A stretch of DNA of 64,000 nucleotides from Gammaproteobacteria bacterium (GCA_018828125.1 JAHJWB010000018.1:62001-126000); one strand, 5' to 3'. Counted from the stretch's first letter, positions 43,437 to 51,723 are shown. Program-made: numbers and translations. The notes: generated from the letters alone by a model not told the origin.

Positions 43437-45211
43437 GCTTGTGGTTCCTCGGCAAGCTGGTGCAGGAGATGCGTGAATGCGTCCACCGCCAGTTGAATGT
43501 CGTTGTTGGTGGTGCTTTCCAGCGGGTTGTGGCTGATGCCGGAGTTCTGGCCGCGCACAAACAACATGGCCTGGGGCATGATTTCGTGCAGCTTCATCGC
43601 GTCGTGGCCCGCGCCGCTGGGCATGCGGAACACGGGCACGCCCAGCGTGTCCACCGCGCGCTCCCAGTGGTGCTGCCAGGCGGGCGCGCTGGGGGCGGCG
43701 GCGGCACGCATCGATTCCTCCAGCGTGTAGCGCAGGCCACGCCGCTGGGCGATGCGCGCCAGCTCATCGAGCACATCGCTCACCAGCGCATCGCGCTGCG
43801 GGTCGGTGGGGGCGCGCAGGTCCAGGCTGAACTGGCAGCGGCCAGGCACCACATTGATGGAGCCGCCGGGCACGTTCAGCAAGCCGATGGTGCCGACCGA
43901 GTCGCCGTCCTTGGCGGCGCGCTGCTCGATGAACAGCGCCAGCTCGGCCACGGCCACGGCCGCGTCGCGGCGGCGGTCCATGGGAGTCGTGCCGGCGTGG
44001 CTGGCGGTGCCGATCATTTCGGCGATGTAGCGCACCCCACCGTTGATGGACGTGACCACGCCCAGGGGCAGGTCCAGTTCATTGAGCACCGGGCCCTGTT
44101 CGATGTGTACTTCGACAAAACCCAGGTACTGCGCGGCGTCGCGCTGCAGCTTGGCAATGTCGTCGATGCACAGGCCGGCGTGTTCCATGGCGCTGCGCAT
44201 GGTGATGCCATCGGCGTCCCTCTGGTCCAGCCACGCGGGGTTGAAGTGACCGATGAGCGCGCCTGATCCCAAAAAGGTGGCTTTGTAGCGCTGGCCTTCT
44301 TCCTCGGCAAACGCGATGACTTCGATGCCAAACGGCAGGCGCTTGCCAGCACGGTGCAGCTCGCGCACGCAGGCCATGGGCACAAAGATACCCAGGCGGC
44401 CGTCGTATTTGCCGCCGTTGCGCACGGTGTCGTAGTGGCTGCCCGTCATGAGGTAGCGTGCGCCATCTGTCGCGGGGCGGTATCGGCCCACCACGTTGCC
44501 CACTGCGTCGATTTCCACGTCGTCAAACCCGCAGTCGCGCATCCAGTGGCTGATGCGCTGGGCGCAGGCACGGTGCGCGTCGGTGAGGTAGGTGACGGTG
44601 AGCTGGCCCTTTTCGGCAAAGCCGGGGTCGGAGTGCTCGGCGAGTTTTTCGGACCAGTCCCATACGTCGTTGCCCAGCACGGGCTCGGCGGCAAACTTGT
44701 CGGTCAGGCGGATCTCGGCAATGCGGTGTATGTTGCGCAGCGCCTCAGCCACCTCGAAGTCGGGGTGGTTATCGAGCCGCCGCGCAAAGGTGTCGATGAT
44801 TTCCTTCTTGGGCAGTCCTGCCCCCCTGGGCCCGCGCACAGCCAGGATGAACGGGAAGCCAAAACGTTCGTTGTAGGCCGCGTTGAGCTGCTGGATGCGC
44901 TCGAACTCGTCGGGCGTGCACTGCGTGAGGCCCGCCTTGTTCTGCTCGTTGGTCGACTCGGCCGTCAGGTTCTGCGCCACCATGGCCTTGCCTGCCAGCT
45001 CCGGGTGGGCGCGGATCAGCGCCAGCTTGGCATCCAGCTCTGCCGTGCGCACGACCTGCGCCAGCGCGTGCTTCAGTTGGGCCAGCGACCGAAACGGCCG
45101 CTGCGCCAGCGCCTGCTCGGCAATCCAGGGGGAGTGTTCGTACAGGCCGTCCAGTAGCTGCACGGCGTCGGCAACACCGGCGGTGTTGAGTTGTTCCAGG
45201 GTCAATGACAT
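43433..45211 (-). CDS. Bifunctional OHCU decarboxylase (UraD) - allantoate amidohydrolase (AllC) fusion
   Basis: A 592-residue fusion. Residues 1 to about 168 are UraD-like: catalytic His/Glu region IRAHPELAGK, the NKAGL segment and FGFPFILAVRG, converting OHCU to (S)-allantoin. Residues about 175-592 are an M20-type allantoate amidohydrolase: GSHYDTVRNGGKYDGRLG, AFAEEEGQRYK, FVEVHIEQGPVL, GTASHAGTTPMDRR and MPSGAGHDAM. It therefore joins two steps separated by allantoinase (PuuE), which is encoded directly upstream. An uninterrupted frame supports a true fusion. Confidence 0.9.
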   Translation of the reverse strand: MSLTLEQLNTAGVADAVQLLDGLYEHSPWIAEQALAQRPFRSLAQLKHALAQVVRTAELDAKLALIRAHPELAGKAMVAQNLTAESTNEQNKAGLTQCTPDEFERIQQLNAAYNERFGFPFILAVRGPRGAGLPKKEIIDTFARRLDNHPDFEVAEALRNIHRIAEIRLTDKFAAEPVLGNDVWDWSEKLAEHSDPGFAEKGQLTVTYLTDAHRACAQRISHWMRDCGFDDVEIDAVGNVVGRYRPATDGARYLMTGSHYDTVRNGGKYDGRLGIFVPMACVRELHRAGKRLPFGIEVIAFAEEEGQRYKATFLGSGALIGHFNPAWLDQRDADGITMRSAMEHAGLCIDDIAKLQRDAAQYLGFVEVHIEQGPVLNELDLPLGVVTSINGGVRYIAEMIGTASHAGTTPMDRRRDAAVAVAELALFIEQRAAKDGDSVGTIGLLNVPGGSINVVPGRCQFSLDLRAPTDPQRDALVSDVLDELARIAQRRGLRYTLEESMRAAAAPSAPAWQHHWERAVDTLGVPVFRMPSGAGHDAMKLHEIMPQAMLFVRGQNSGISHNPLESTTNNDIQLAVDAFTHLLHQLAEEPQA

Positions 45212-45231
45212 AGTGAATGCTTCAAAAAAGT

Positions 45232-45285
45232 GAGCTGTCAGCGCTTATCGGTAAAGCGCTGGAGGCCTATTTGGTTCAGAAAATC
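45232..45285. repeat. AGCGCT-arm palindromic repeat, copy 5
   Basis: CAGCGCTTATCGGTAAAGCG CTGGAGGCC lies between the UraD-AllC and PuuE genes and runs into the PuuE stop region. Confidence 0.7.
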
Positions 45286-46229
45286 GGTGCCGGGTAGCGC
45301 TGTGCCCAGTGGCGCGCGATGTCGATGCGCCGTGCCACCCACACCTGGTCATGCTGCGCAATGTGGTCCAGAAACCGCTGCAGCGCCGTGATGCGGCCGG
45401 GGCGACCCAGCAGGCGGCAGTGCATGCCGATGCTCATCATCTTGGGCGCGTTGTCACCGTTCGGGTCGCCCTCGGCATACAGCGCGTCGAACGTGTCCTT
45501 CAGGTATTGAAAAAACGGGTCGGCGTGCGAGTAGCCCTGGGGCAGGGCAAAGCGCATGTCGTTGCAGTCCAGCGTGTAGGGCACGATAAGTTGGGGCACC
45601 GTGCTGCCGTCGGACTTTTGCACCTTCATCCAGAAGGGCAGGTCGTCGCCGTAATAGTCGCTGTCGTACTCAAACCCGCCAAAGTCGGCCACCAGGCGGT
45701 GGGTGTTGGGGCTGTCGCGGCCGGTGTACCAGCCCAGGGCTCGTTGCCCCGTCAAGCGCTGGATGATCTCCATCGCCTCTTGCATGTGCGCGCGCTCGAC
45801 GTCTTCGGGGATGTGCTGGTAGTGGATCCACTTGAGGCCATGGCAGGCGATCTCGTGGCCCAGTTCCACAAAGGCCGCCGTCAGCTCAGGGTGGCGCTGC
45901 AGCGCCGTGGAGACGCCAAACACCGTGAGCGGCAACTGGCGCTTTTCAAACTCGCGCAGGATGCGCCACACGCCAGCGCGCGAGCCGTATTCGTAGATGC
46001 CTTCCATGCTCATGTGCCGCTCGGGGTAGCTGGCGGGGTTGAACATTTCGGACAAGAACTGCTCGCTGCCCGCGTCGCCGTGCAGCACGGCGTTCTCGCC
46101 GCCTTCTTCGTAGTTCAGCACAAACTGCACCGCAATGCGGGCCCCGCCCGGCCATTGCGCGTGGGGCGGGTTTTGGCCGTAGCCAATCAAATCGCGGGGG
46201 TAGGGGGCGGTGGTGTCGTAGATCGTCAT
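45276..46229 (-). CDS. puuE: Allantoinase PuuE (polysaccharide-deacetylase fold)
   Basis: A 317-residue cofactor-independent allantoinase of the NodB/polysaccharide deacetylase fold, converting allantoin to allantoate. Recognisable segments are YPRDLIGYGQNPPHAQWPGG, FVLNYEEGGENAVLHGD, EMFNPASYPERHMSMEGIYEYGSR and FGVSTALQRHPELTAAFVE. The ATG at 46229 is 20 bp before the GntR stop, so gntR, puuE and the fusion may be co-transcribed. Confidence 0.9.
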   Translation of the reverse strand: MTIYDTTAPYPRDLIGYGQNPPHAQWPGGARIAVQFVLNYEEGGENAVLHGDAGSEQFLSEMFNPASYPERHMSMEGIYEYGSRAGVWRILREFEKRQLPLTVFGVSTALQRHPELTAAFVELGHEIACHGLKWIHYQHIPEDVERAHMQEAMEIIQRLTGQRALGWYTGRDSPNTHRLVADFGGFEYDSDYYGDDLPFWMKVQKSDGSTVPQLIVPYTLDCNDMRFALPQGYSHADPFFQYLKDTFDALYAEGDPNGDNAPKMMSIGMHCRLLGRPGRITALQRFLDHIAQHDQVWVARRIDIARHWAQRYPAPIF

Positions 46230-46248
46230 GGTGAGAAAAGCGTGGGGT

Positions 46249-46917
46249 TCAAGAGGCCAGCGCGGCAGCCAGGTCGCTGGCGGGGCGCTTGCGGTCAAAA
46301 GTCAGGCTGGCTTCCACGTGTTCGAGGTGGCTTTGCATGAGTTGCACGGCGCGTTCCTCATCGCGCGCGGCGAGGGCGGCCACGATGTCGGCGTGTTCTT
46401 CGTGCGAATGTTCTGCGGCGCTGGCCGATTGGTACATCAGCGTGATGAGCGCGCAGCGCGAGATCAAATCTCCCAGCATCTGCGCCAGCACCTCGTTGCC
46501 CATCAGTTCGGCCATGCGCACGTGGAAGTCGCCCAGCAGCTCGGTGCGGCTGCTGGCATCAAACGTGTCCATGGCGGCTTTTTCGGCGGCAACGTGGGTG
46601 CGCAGGGCCTTGATCTTGGCTGGCGTTACCGTCTGCGCAAAGGCGCGGGTCATCTCGGTCTCCAGCATCCGGCGCACGGCAAACACCTGGCGGGCTTCTT
46701 CCACCGACGGGGTAGAAACGAACGCCCCGCGGGCGGGTTCCAGCGTGACCAGCCGGTTTTGCGCCAGCTGAAACAACGCCTGGCGCACCAGCGTGCGCGA
46801 CACGCCAAAGTGGTCGGCCAGTTTCTGCTCGGCCAGCTTGGTGCCCGGCTGCAGGCGGTGCTCGACGATGGCGCGGGTCAGCGCGTCAACAATCGCGCTT
46901 GTGGATGAAGATTCCAT
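46249..46917 (-). CDS. GntR-family (FCD) transcriptional regulator of the ureide cluster
   Basis: A 222-residue regulator with an N-terminal winged helix (about 15-75; KLAEQKLADHFGVSRTLVRQALFQLAQ) and an FCD ligand-binding domain (about 85-215; EEARQVFAVRRMLE, DTFDASSRTELLGDFHVRMAE). It is divergent from hiuH with a perfect 18-bp palindrome between them. Partial copies of the same palindrome are upstream of the permease and of puuD, so it probably represses urate use, with a pathway intermediate as effector. Confidence 0.87.
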   Translation of the reverse strand: MESSSTSAIVDALTRAIVEHRLQPGTKLAEQKLADHFGVSRTLVRQALFQLAQNRLVTLEPARGAFVSTPSVEEARQVFAVRRMLETEMTRAFAQTVTPAKIKALRTHVAAEKAAMDTFDASSRTELLGDFHVRMAELMGNEVLAQMLGDLISRCALITLMYQSASAAEHSHEEHADIVAALAARDEERAVQLMQSHLEHVEASLTFDRKRPASDLAAALAS

Positions 46918-46941
46918 GGCGGCATGATACGGTGGATGGCG

Positions 46942-46959
46942 AAAAGTGTATACACTTTT
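46942..46959. promoter_or_regulatory. Perfect 18-bp operator for the GntR/FCD regulator
   Basis: AAAAGTGTATACACTTTT, a perfect palindrome of the TGTATACA-centred type recognised by FCD-class GntR proteins, in the 109-bp gntR/hiuH divergent promoter region. Confidence 0.8.
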
Positions 46960-47026
46960 GGTCTACACACTGCGGATCTTCCAATCGTCGCCGATGTGCC
47001 GCACTGCTCACTTCAGGAGATTCCCC

Positions 47027-47377
47027 ATGGGCCTTAGCACCCACGTTCTCGACACCATGCATGGCTGCCCCGCCGCTGGAATGGAGGTCGCGCTGTATTC
47101 CACCCATGGCGACGCCGCCACGCTGCTGCAGCGCCTGGTGCTCAACAGCGATGGCCGCACCGATGCGCCGCTGTTCGACAACGCCAGCCTGCGCACCGGC
47201 ACCTACCGGCTGCGTTTTGATGTGGCGGGTTACTTCAAGGCACGGGGCGTAGAACTGCCCGAACCCAATTTTTTGAACCAGGTGAGCCTGGACTTTGGCA
47301 TTGCGCATGCCGACCAGCACTACCACGTGCCGCTGCTGGTCAGCCCCTGGAGCTATTCGACGTACCGGGGGTCGTGA
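47027..47377 (+). CDS. hiuH: 5-hydroxyisourate hydrolase
   Basis: A 116-residue transthyretin-like HIU hydrolase converting 5-hydroxyisourate to OHCU. It has the N-terminal active-site motif [14 protein letters not shown], central [16 protein letters not shown] and the diagnostic C-terminal YRGS tetrapeptide. A CAGGAGA site fixes the start. It acts between PuuD and UraD. Confidence 0.95.
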   Translation: MGLSTHVLDTMHGCPAAGMEVALYSTHGDAATLLQRLVLNSDGRTDAPLFDNASLRTGTYRLRFDVAGYFKARGVELPEPNFLNQVSLDFGIAHADQHYHVPLLVSPWSYSTYRGS

Positions 47378-47385
47378 GGTTGCTC

Positions 47386-47476
47386 TCAAATAAATAGCTG
47401 GTTGCGCTTGTCAAATAAGACATTCAGATTAAAAAAATCTGAAGCCCAATGAAATCAAGCGCTGGCTGCTATCTTT
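47386..47476. repeat. AGCGCT-arm palindromic repeat, copy 6, with an internal insertion
   Basis: The repeat arms AATAGCTGGTTGCGCTTGTC and ATCAAGCGCTGGCTGCTATC are separated by an extra ~45 bp containing a second small hairpin TTCAGATT/AATCTGAA. It lies between hiuH and the converging lipoprotein gene and probably also ends transcription. Confidence 0.65.
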
Positions 47477-48025
47477 TTAAAGTTGCCCTTCGGTCAACGT
47501 GTCTAACTGAAAATGCCCGCTCTTGTCCCACAGCCAGGTGTCGGTGTAGGTGACCTTGCCCATGCGGGAAGGCACGGGGAAAGGTGCTGCGGCGCGTACG
47601 GTGCGCTCGATTTCGGCCACCACTTCGGGCGCATGCTTGGGCGAGCGCATCCAGTGCAGGCGTGTGACCTTGCCGGTGCGGTCAATATCAACCTCCAGCA
47701 CGCCAATGGCATACAGCATGGGCGGCAATTTGCCTTTGAACACACGTTCCTTGTTCAGGCCATAGAGATGGGTGGCGGCGTCCTCGCGGTAGGCGCGGGG
47801 CGTGATGGCCGCCGAGGTGCGGGCCGACCCCGCACTGGCAGCCACGGGGCCTTTGACACCGGTGGCGGGGTCTGTGCTGGGGGTGCGGCTGTCTTGCACG
47901 GGCGGCGGGGGGTCGGGCGCCGATTTGCAGGCTGCCACCAGTGCCGCTACAGAGGCCATGAGCCCGGCAAGCAGCCAGTGGCGGCTGCGGGTACTGGAGG
48001 AGCGCTCGGGGGCTGAAGACGGCAT
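47477..48025 (-). CDS. Lipoprotein with TonB C-terminal-like domain
   Basis: A 182-residue protein. The N-terminus has a hydrophobic stretch ending in the lipobox LVAACK, then a Pro/Ser/Thr-rich linker, and a C-terminal ~95-residue TonB-like fold (LPPMLYAIGVLEVDIDRTGKVTRLHWMRSP). Such TonB-domain lipoproteins are of uncertain function, possibly envelope adaptors. It interrupts the ureide gene block on the opposite strand. Confidence 0.7.
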   Translation of the reverse strand: MPSSAPERSSSTRSRHWLLAGLMASVAALVAACKSAPDPPPPVQDSRTPSTDPATGVKGPVAASAGSARTSAAITPRAYREDAATHLYGLNKERVFKGKLPPMLYAIGVLEVDIDRTGKVTRLHWMRSPKHAPEVVAEIERTVRAAAPFPVPSRMGKVTYTDTWLWDKSGHFQLDTLTEGQL

Positions 48026-48098
48026 GATGGATTGAGGCGGCTGAAGCGAGGCCTTGTGCTGCAGGGCCGCGTGGTGGGTGAGTGATTAAGGAACTGGA

Positions 48099-48923
48099 TT
48101 GACTGATTTGCGTTTACTGATGGACGCCCTGGAGGGCTCCACCGCTTGTCTCGTGCGGGTGGAGTCTACCGAAGGCTCGGCCCCGCGTGAAGCGGGCGCG
48201 TGGATGGCAGTGTTGGCCGATCGCATCGTGGGCACCATTGGCGGCGGTCATCTGGAGCTGCAGGCCATTGCTGAAGCCCGCCGCCAGCTGGCAGGTGTGC
48301 CCGGCCTCGCGCGGCAACGCTACGCCCTGGGCCCGGCGCTGGGGCAATGCTGCGGCGGCGTGGTGCACCTGGGGTTCGAACGGCTGACGGCGGCCGACCT
48401 GGCCCCTGGTGCCGGTCTGCGCGCGCGCCTTGTGCCCTTGCAACACCCGGTGGCGCTGTTCGGTGGCGGCCACGTCGGGCATGCGCTGGCGCGGGTGCTG
48501 GCGCCGCTGCCGTTTGACCTGACCTGGATCGACAGCCGTGATGGCATCTTCCCCACCCCCGCGCCCGAGGGCGTGGCCTGCGAACACTCCGAGCCCGTAC
48601 AACAGGCCGTACCGCACCTGGCGCCAGGCAGCCGCGTGCTGATCATGAGCTTCAGCCATGCCGAAGACCTGGACGTGGTGGCCGCCTGCCTGCGCCGCCA
48701 GCGGGAGCAAGCCGACCTGCCGTTCATCGGCCTGATCGGCAGCAAAACCAAGTGGGCCACCTTCAGCAACCGCCTGCGCGACCGCGGCTTTGCGCCAGAC
48801 GAACTGGCGCAGGTGACCTGCCCCATCGGCATCCCCGGCATTGAGGGCAAAGAGCCTGAAGTGATTGCGGTGGCGGTGGCGGCGCAGTTGCTGCAAACCT
48901 TGAAGGAGACAGCCCAAGGGTAA
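48099..48923 (+). CDS. xdhC: Xanthine dehydrogenase accessory protein XdhC
   Basis: A 274-residue XdhC-type chaperone that inserts the sulfurated molybdenum cofactor into xanthine dehydrogenase. Features: VESTEGSAPREAGAWMAV, GTIGGGHLELQAI, the Rossmann segment ALFGGGHVGHALARVLAPLP and LIGLIGSKTKWATF. The start appears to be TTG at 48099 with AAGGAA eight bases upstream. Its partner large subunit lies ~13 kb away at 61690, on the other strand. Confidence 0.88.
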   Translation: MTDLRLLMDALEGSTACLVRVESTEGSAPREAGAWMAVLADRIVGTIGGGHLELQAIAEARRQLAGVPGLARQRYALGPALGQCCGGVVHLGFERLTAADLAPGAGLRARLVPLQHPVALFGGGHVGHALARVLAPLPFDLTWIDSRDGIFPTPAPEGVACEHSEPVQQAVPHLAPGSRVLIMSFSHAEDLDVVAACLRRQREQADLPFIGLIGSKTKWATFSNRLRDRGFAPDELAQVTCPIGIPGIEGKEPEVIAVAVAAQLLQTLKETAQG

Positions 48924-48974
48924 TTCCGGCCCACCCTGCCTCGGTTTGGGGCTGGAGTCGGGAATAATTCCTGC

Positions 48975-48984
48975 ATACACTTTT
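48975..48984. promoter_or_regulatory. Half-site of the GntR/FCD operator upstream of puuD
   Basis: ATACACTTTT matches the right half of the palindrome at 46942-46959 exactly, but the left half is not conserved. It is 413 bp upstream of puuD, from which it is separated by an inserted 268-bp element. Confidence 0.45.
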
Positions 48985-49095
48985 CACTGTTGTTGGTCGG
49001 TTTACGGGTCGCCGCGGTGCCCCGGCGGGTTTCCCCGCCAAGGTGCGCGACCAAAATTTCTGCTCAGAGCGCCCGCAGTGGTGAGCAGGTTGTAA

Positions 49096-49363
49096 GAACG
49101 TGTTTGTGGTCTCTCAGGGACCGCGCAGCGGTCTTTGCGGGATGTAATGCTAGGCGCGGTGCGCAGTGGATAGCTCGGCTATCCGCAAGCGCCGCAACGC
49201 CGCAGACCGCCCGCAAAGACCACTGCCCGAAGGGTTGGAACGAAATCGGGCGATTGGACGCCCCGGCTGCTTGCATGGGCATGAGCCAATGCGGCGCATC
49301 CGGAGCATCCACTCATCCCGATTGCGCTCCAACGCGGTCCCCTGCGAGATCACAAACACGTTC
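49096..49363. mobile_element. 268-bp MITE-like element with ~31-bp terminal inverted repeats
   Basis: Left end GAACGTGTTTGTGGTCTCTC (then AGGGACCGCG) and right end, read on the minus strand, GAACGTGTTTGTGATCTCGC (then AGGGGACCGCG) form ~31-bp terminal inverted repeats. A second inverted pair GGTCTTTGCGGG/CCCGCAAAGACC lies inside. There is no transposase gene. It sits between xdhC and puuD, only 34 bp before the puuD start. Confidence 0.7.
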
Positions 49364-49396
49364 AATGTGGCGCGCACGCGCCACCAAGGTTGAGAT

Positions 49397-50638
49397 ATGG
49401 AAAGCTACTTTCTCGACTGGGCCAACCTGCTGTTGCGCTGGGTCCACGTCATCACCGCCATCGCCTGGATTGGCTCGTCGTTCTACTTCGTCTTCCTCGA
49501 CAGCAGCCTCACGCCGCCCGAAGACGAAGACCTGAAGAAACAGGGCGTGAGCGGCGAACTCTGGGCCGTGCACGGCGGCGGGTTCTACCACCCGGTCAAA
49601 TTCGCGGTGTCGCCGCCCCAGTTGCCCAAACACCTGCACTGGTTCTTCTGGGAAAGCTACAGCACCTGGATCAGCGGCTTTGCGCTGTTCACCGTGTCGT
49701 ATCTGTACAGCGCCAGCACCTACCTCATCGACAAGTCGAAGATGGACTGGGCCCCTGCCACGGCCATCGTGGTGGCGCTGGCGTTCTTCGTGGTGTTCTG
49801 GCTGCTGTACGACGCCATCTGCCGCATCTTTGGCCAGAAGAAGAACGGCGACGCCATCGTCGGCGCGCTTGTCTTTGTTCTGGTGTGCGTGGCCTCGTGG
49901 CTGGCCTGCCACTGGTTTGCAGGCCGCGCGGCCTTCTTGCTGGTGGGCGCGATGATCGCCAGCGCCATGAGCGCCAACGTGTTCTTCTGGATCATCCCCG
50001 GCCAGCGCACCGTCATCGCACAAATCAAGGCGGGCGAGCCGGTGGACCCTATCCACGGCAAACGCGGCAAGCAGCGCAGCGTGCACAACACCTACTTCAC
50101 GCTGCCCGTGCTGTTTGCCATGCTCAGCAACCACTACAGCTTTACCTGGAGCCACCCGCAAAACTGGCTGGTACTCATCCTGATGATGTTTGCGGGCGCG
50201 GCCATCCGCCAGTTTTTTGTGGCGCGCCACGGCTACAAGCTGGGCCGCAACGGCAACCCGCTGCCTTATGCGCTGGTGGGCGTGGCCGTCATCGTCGGCG
50301 CCATTGTGTGGATGCGACCGGAACCCGTGGCTGGTGTCAGTGGTGCTCCTGTTTCAGGAGCTGCCAGTGTAGGTGCAGCAGGCGCTAGCGACCAAAATGA
50401 CTACAAATCGGTGCAAGCCGTGCTGGAGCAGCGCTGCTACCTGTGCCACGGAGAGGCGGTGCAGATGAAGAACCTGCGGCTCGACTCGCCCGACAGCGTC
50501 AAGCAGCACGCCCAGGCGATTTACCAGCAAGTGGTGGTGCAAAAGCTCATGCCCATGAACAACGCCACGCAGATCACCGATGCGGAGCGGGCGCTGATCG
50601 GGCGCTGGTTTGAGGCGGGGGCGGCTACGGGGCCTTGA
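49397..50638 (+). CDS. puuD: Membrane urate oxidase PuuD with C-terminal cytochrome c domain
   Basis: A 413-residue integral membrane urate oxidase that makes 5-hydroxyisourate and passes electrons to the respiratory chain. Residues 1 to about 305 have eight or so hydrophobic segments with conserved His (RWVHVITAIAWIGSSFYF, WAVHGGGFYHPVKF, HLHWFFWESYSTWISG). After an Ala/Gly/Ser linker (about 310-335) a class I cytochrome c domain carries the haem motif CYLCHG and a Met in QKLMPMNN. This is the PuuD architecture described in place of soluble uricase in many bacteria. Confidence 0.9.
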   Translation: MESYFLDWANLLLRWVHVITAIAWIGSSFYFVFLDSSLTPPEDEDLKKQGVSGELWAVHGGGFYHPVKFAVSPPQLPKHLHWFFWESYSTWISGFALFTVSYLYSASTYLIDKSKMDWAPATAIVVALAFFVVFWLLYDAICRIFGQKKNGDAIVGALVFVLVCVASWLACHWFAGRAAFLLVGAMIASAMSANVFFWIIPGQRTVIAQIKAGEPVDPIHGKRGKQRSVHNTYFTLPVLFAMLSNHYSFTWSHPQNWLVLILMMFAGAAIRQFFVARHGYKLGRNGNPLPYALVGVAVIVGAIVWMRPEPVAGVSGAPVSGAASVGAAGASDQNDYKSVQAVLEQRCYLCHGEAVQMKNLRLDSPDSVKQHAQAIYQQVVVQKLMPMNNATQITDAERALIGRWFEAGAATGP

Positions 50639-50702
50639 GGCCGCGCAGCGTGGAGTGCTGAGTGCGGCGTCACTCCGCAACCAAGCGAAGCCGCGCAGAC
50701 TC

Positions 50703-51086
50703 CTAGCCCTTGACGACGGTGGCGTCGATCTCCACCACCTGCCCCGGATAGCCCAGGCGGGCGACACCCAAGAGTGTTGCCGGAGGCACTTGCCCGCCAA
50801 AGTATTCGGTCACGGCGCCCCAGGCGTCTGAGAGGTCGGCCTGTTCGCCGACGACGTAGACAACAAGGCGGCGGATGTCCAGCACGGCAAATCCGTGAAC
50901 AGACAGAACCTTGCTCAGATTCGCCAAGCACTGCGATGCCTGGGCGCACGGATCTCCGGGCGCCTCGATCGAACCATCGGCGGCCTGCGGCACTTGGCCT
51001 GCAAGGAAGAGCTGACTCCCCACGCGCTGCGCGTACTGATAGTTCGGTGTGTTGGGCAGGCCTGCGGCGATTTCGGCTTCGTTCAT
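50703..51086 (-). CDS. RidA/YjgF-family protein (second copy)
   Basis: A 127-residue RidA-like protein (RVGSQLFLAGQVPQAADGS, ANLSKVLSVHGFAVLDIRRL, ATLLGVARLGYPGQVVEIDA). It is distinct from the RidA homologue in the heterocycle cluster. It converges on puuD and borders the relic cassette array. Imine/enamine hydrolysis is the likely activity; no specific pathway can be assigned. Confidence 0.82.
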   Translation of the reverse strand: MNEAEIAAGLPNTPNYQYAQRVGSQLFLAGQVPQAADGSIEAPGDPCAQASQCLANLSKVLSVHGFAVLDIRRLVVYVVGEQADLSDAWGAVTEYFGGQVPPATLLGVARLGYPGQVVEIDATVVKG

Positions 51087-51128
51087 GGGTGGTTCTGCGT
51101 GGGATGTGGCGCGAGTTTTCGCTGCGAC

Positions 51129-51157
51129 GCCTAGCGTTCGACATCAGGCTTAGGCCT
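51129..51157. repeat. Possible degenerate attC remnant bordering the cassette array
   Basis: Read on the minus strand, GCCTAAG...GCTAGGC brackets a short spacer just after the last cassette-like gene. It resembles attC cores (GCCTAAC...GTTAGGC) with one change in each and a shortened body. Weak on its own, but it sits where a third attC would be expected. Confidence 0.35.
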
Positions 51158-51174
51158 CGTCATTGCAGGTTTTT

Positions 51175-51663
51175 TCAGTCACGAGCCTGATGCTCAAGTT
51201 GGTACCACTGCTGACCCTCCGGCGCCCGGTTGGACACCAGCCTGACAGAGAACTTTGCAGCTGACCGCAGTATTGGTTGGGGTTGCGGACTGCCCGGCGA
51301 GCTGAAGTCTCCATTCCACCTCCGATGATGCTCCACATGCACAACTTTGGAGCTTGCTCGGAAGACCAGGACGAATTCGCCTTCATTCACTTCGGCAGGG
51401 AGTGTCATGCGGCACTTGAACCAGCCAAGTTGCAACGTCCGGCAGTTGCTCTCGCGGGGCGAGTACGGGCCAAAGGCGAACAGTTCATTCCAGTCCAGTG
51501 GGAGGACATTTGCCAGATCCACCTCTTGGACCTTCTCGGATCGAACCAACTTTCCGAGGGCTGTGCTGAACTCTCCTGCTGGCTCGGCAGCAGTACAGGC
51601 GGCGAGTAGGGGGAGGGCACTAGCGAGCGCGATGGCTCTGGCGAAATTCAGGATGGGTCGCAT
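51175..51663 (-). CDS. Hypothetical lipoprotein (cassette-like gene C)
   Basis: A 162-residue unknown protein. MRPILNFARAIALASALPLL ends in the lipobox LLAACT, so it is predicted to be an outer- or inner-membrane lipoprotein. The rest has no recognisable domain. The start lies only a few bases after the R'-like core of the attC-type site at 51667-51723, as is usual for integron gene cassettes. Base composition is less GC-rich than the neighbours. Confidence 0.6.
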   Translation of the reverse strand: MRPILNFARAIALASALPLLAACTAAEPAGEFSTALGKLVRSEKVQEVDLANVLPLDWNELFAFGPYSPRESNCRTLQLGWFKCRMTLPAEVNEGEFVLVFRASSKVVHVEHHRRWNGDFSSPGSPQPQPILRSAAKFSVRLVSNRAPEGQQWYQLEHQARD

Positions 51664-51666
51664 TGA

Positions 51667-51723
51667 AATCAACGCCGAAGCTCAGCGGGCGGCGTAGCCG
51701 TCCGCTGGAACGCTTTGTTAGAT
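51667..51723 (-). repeat. attC-like site 2
   Basis: On the minus strand ATCTAAC AAAGCGTTCC begins the site, followed by the stem CAGCGGACGGC/GCCGCCCGCTG and a R'-like GTTGATT. This 57-bp imperfect palindrome resembles integron attC sites of Xanthomonas and Pseudomonas type. It is read through by the upstream gene, giving the NKAFQRTATPPAEL tail that is common in cassette-encoded proteins. Confidence 0.65.

Noticed and set aside
43439..45211. Frameshift between separate uraD and allC genes
   Set aside because: A single uninterrupted frame covers both domains with no internal stop or alternative start at the junction.
49150..49377. Small minus-strand frame covering the MITE-like element as a transposase remnant
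   Set aside because: No DDE or other transposase motif is visible and the frame follows the inverted repeats; the element is better treated as non-coding.
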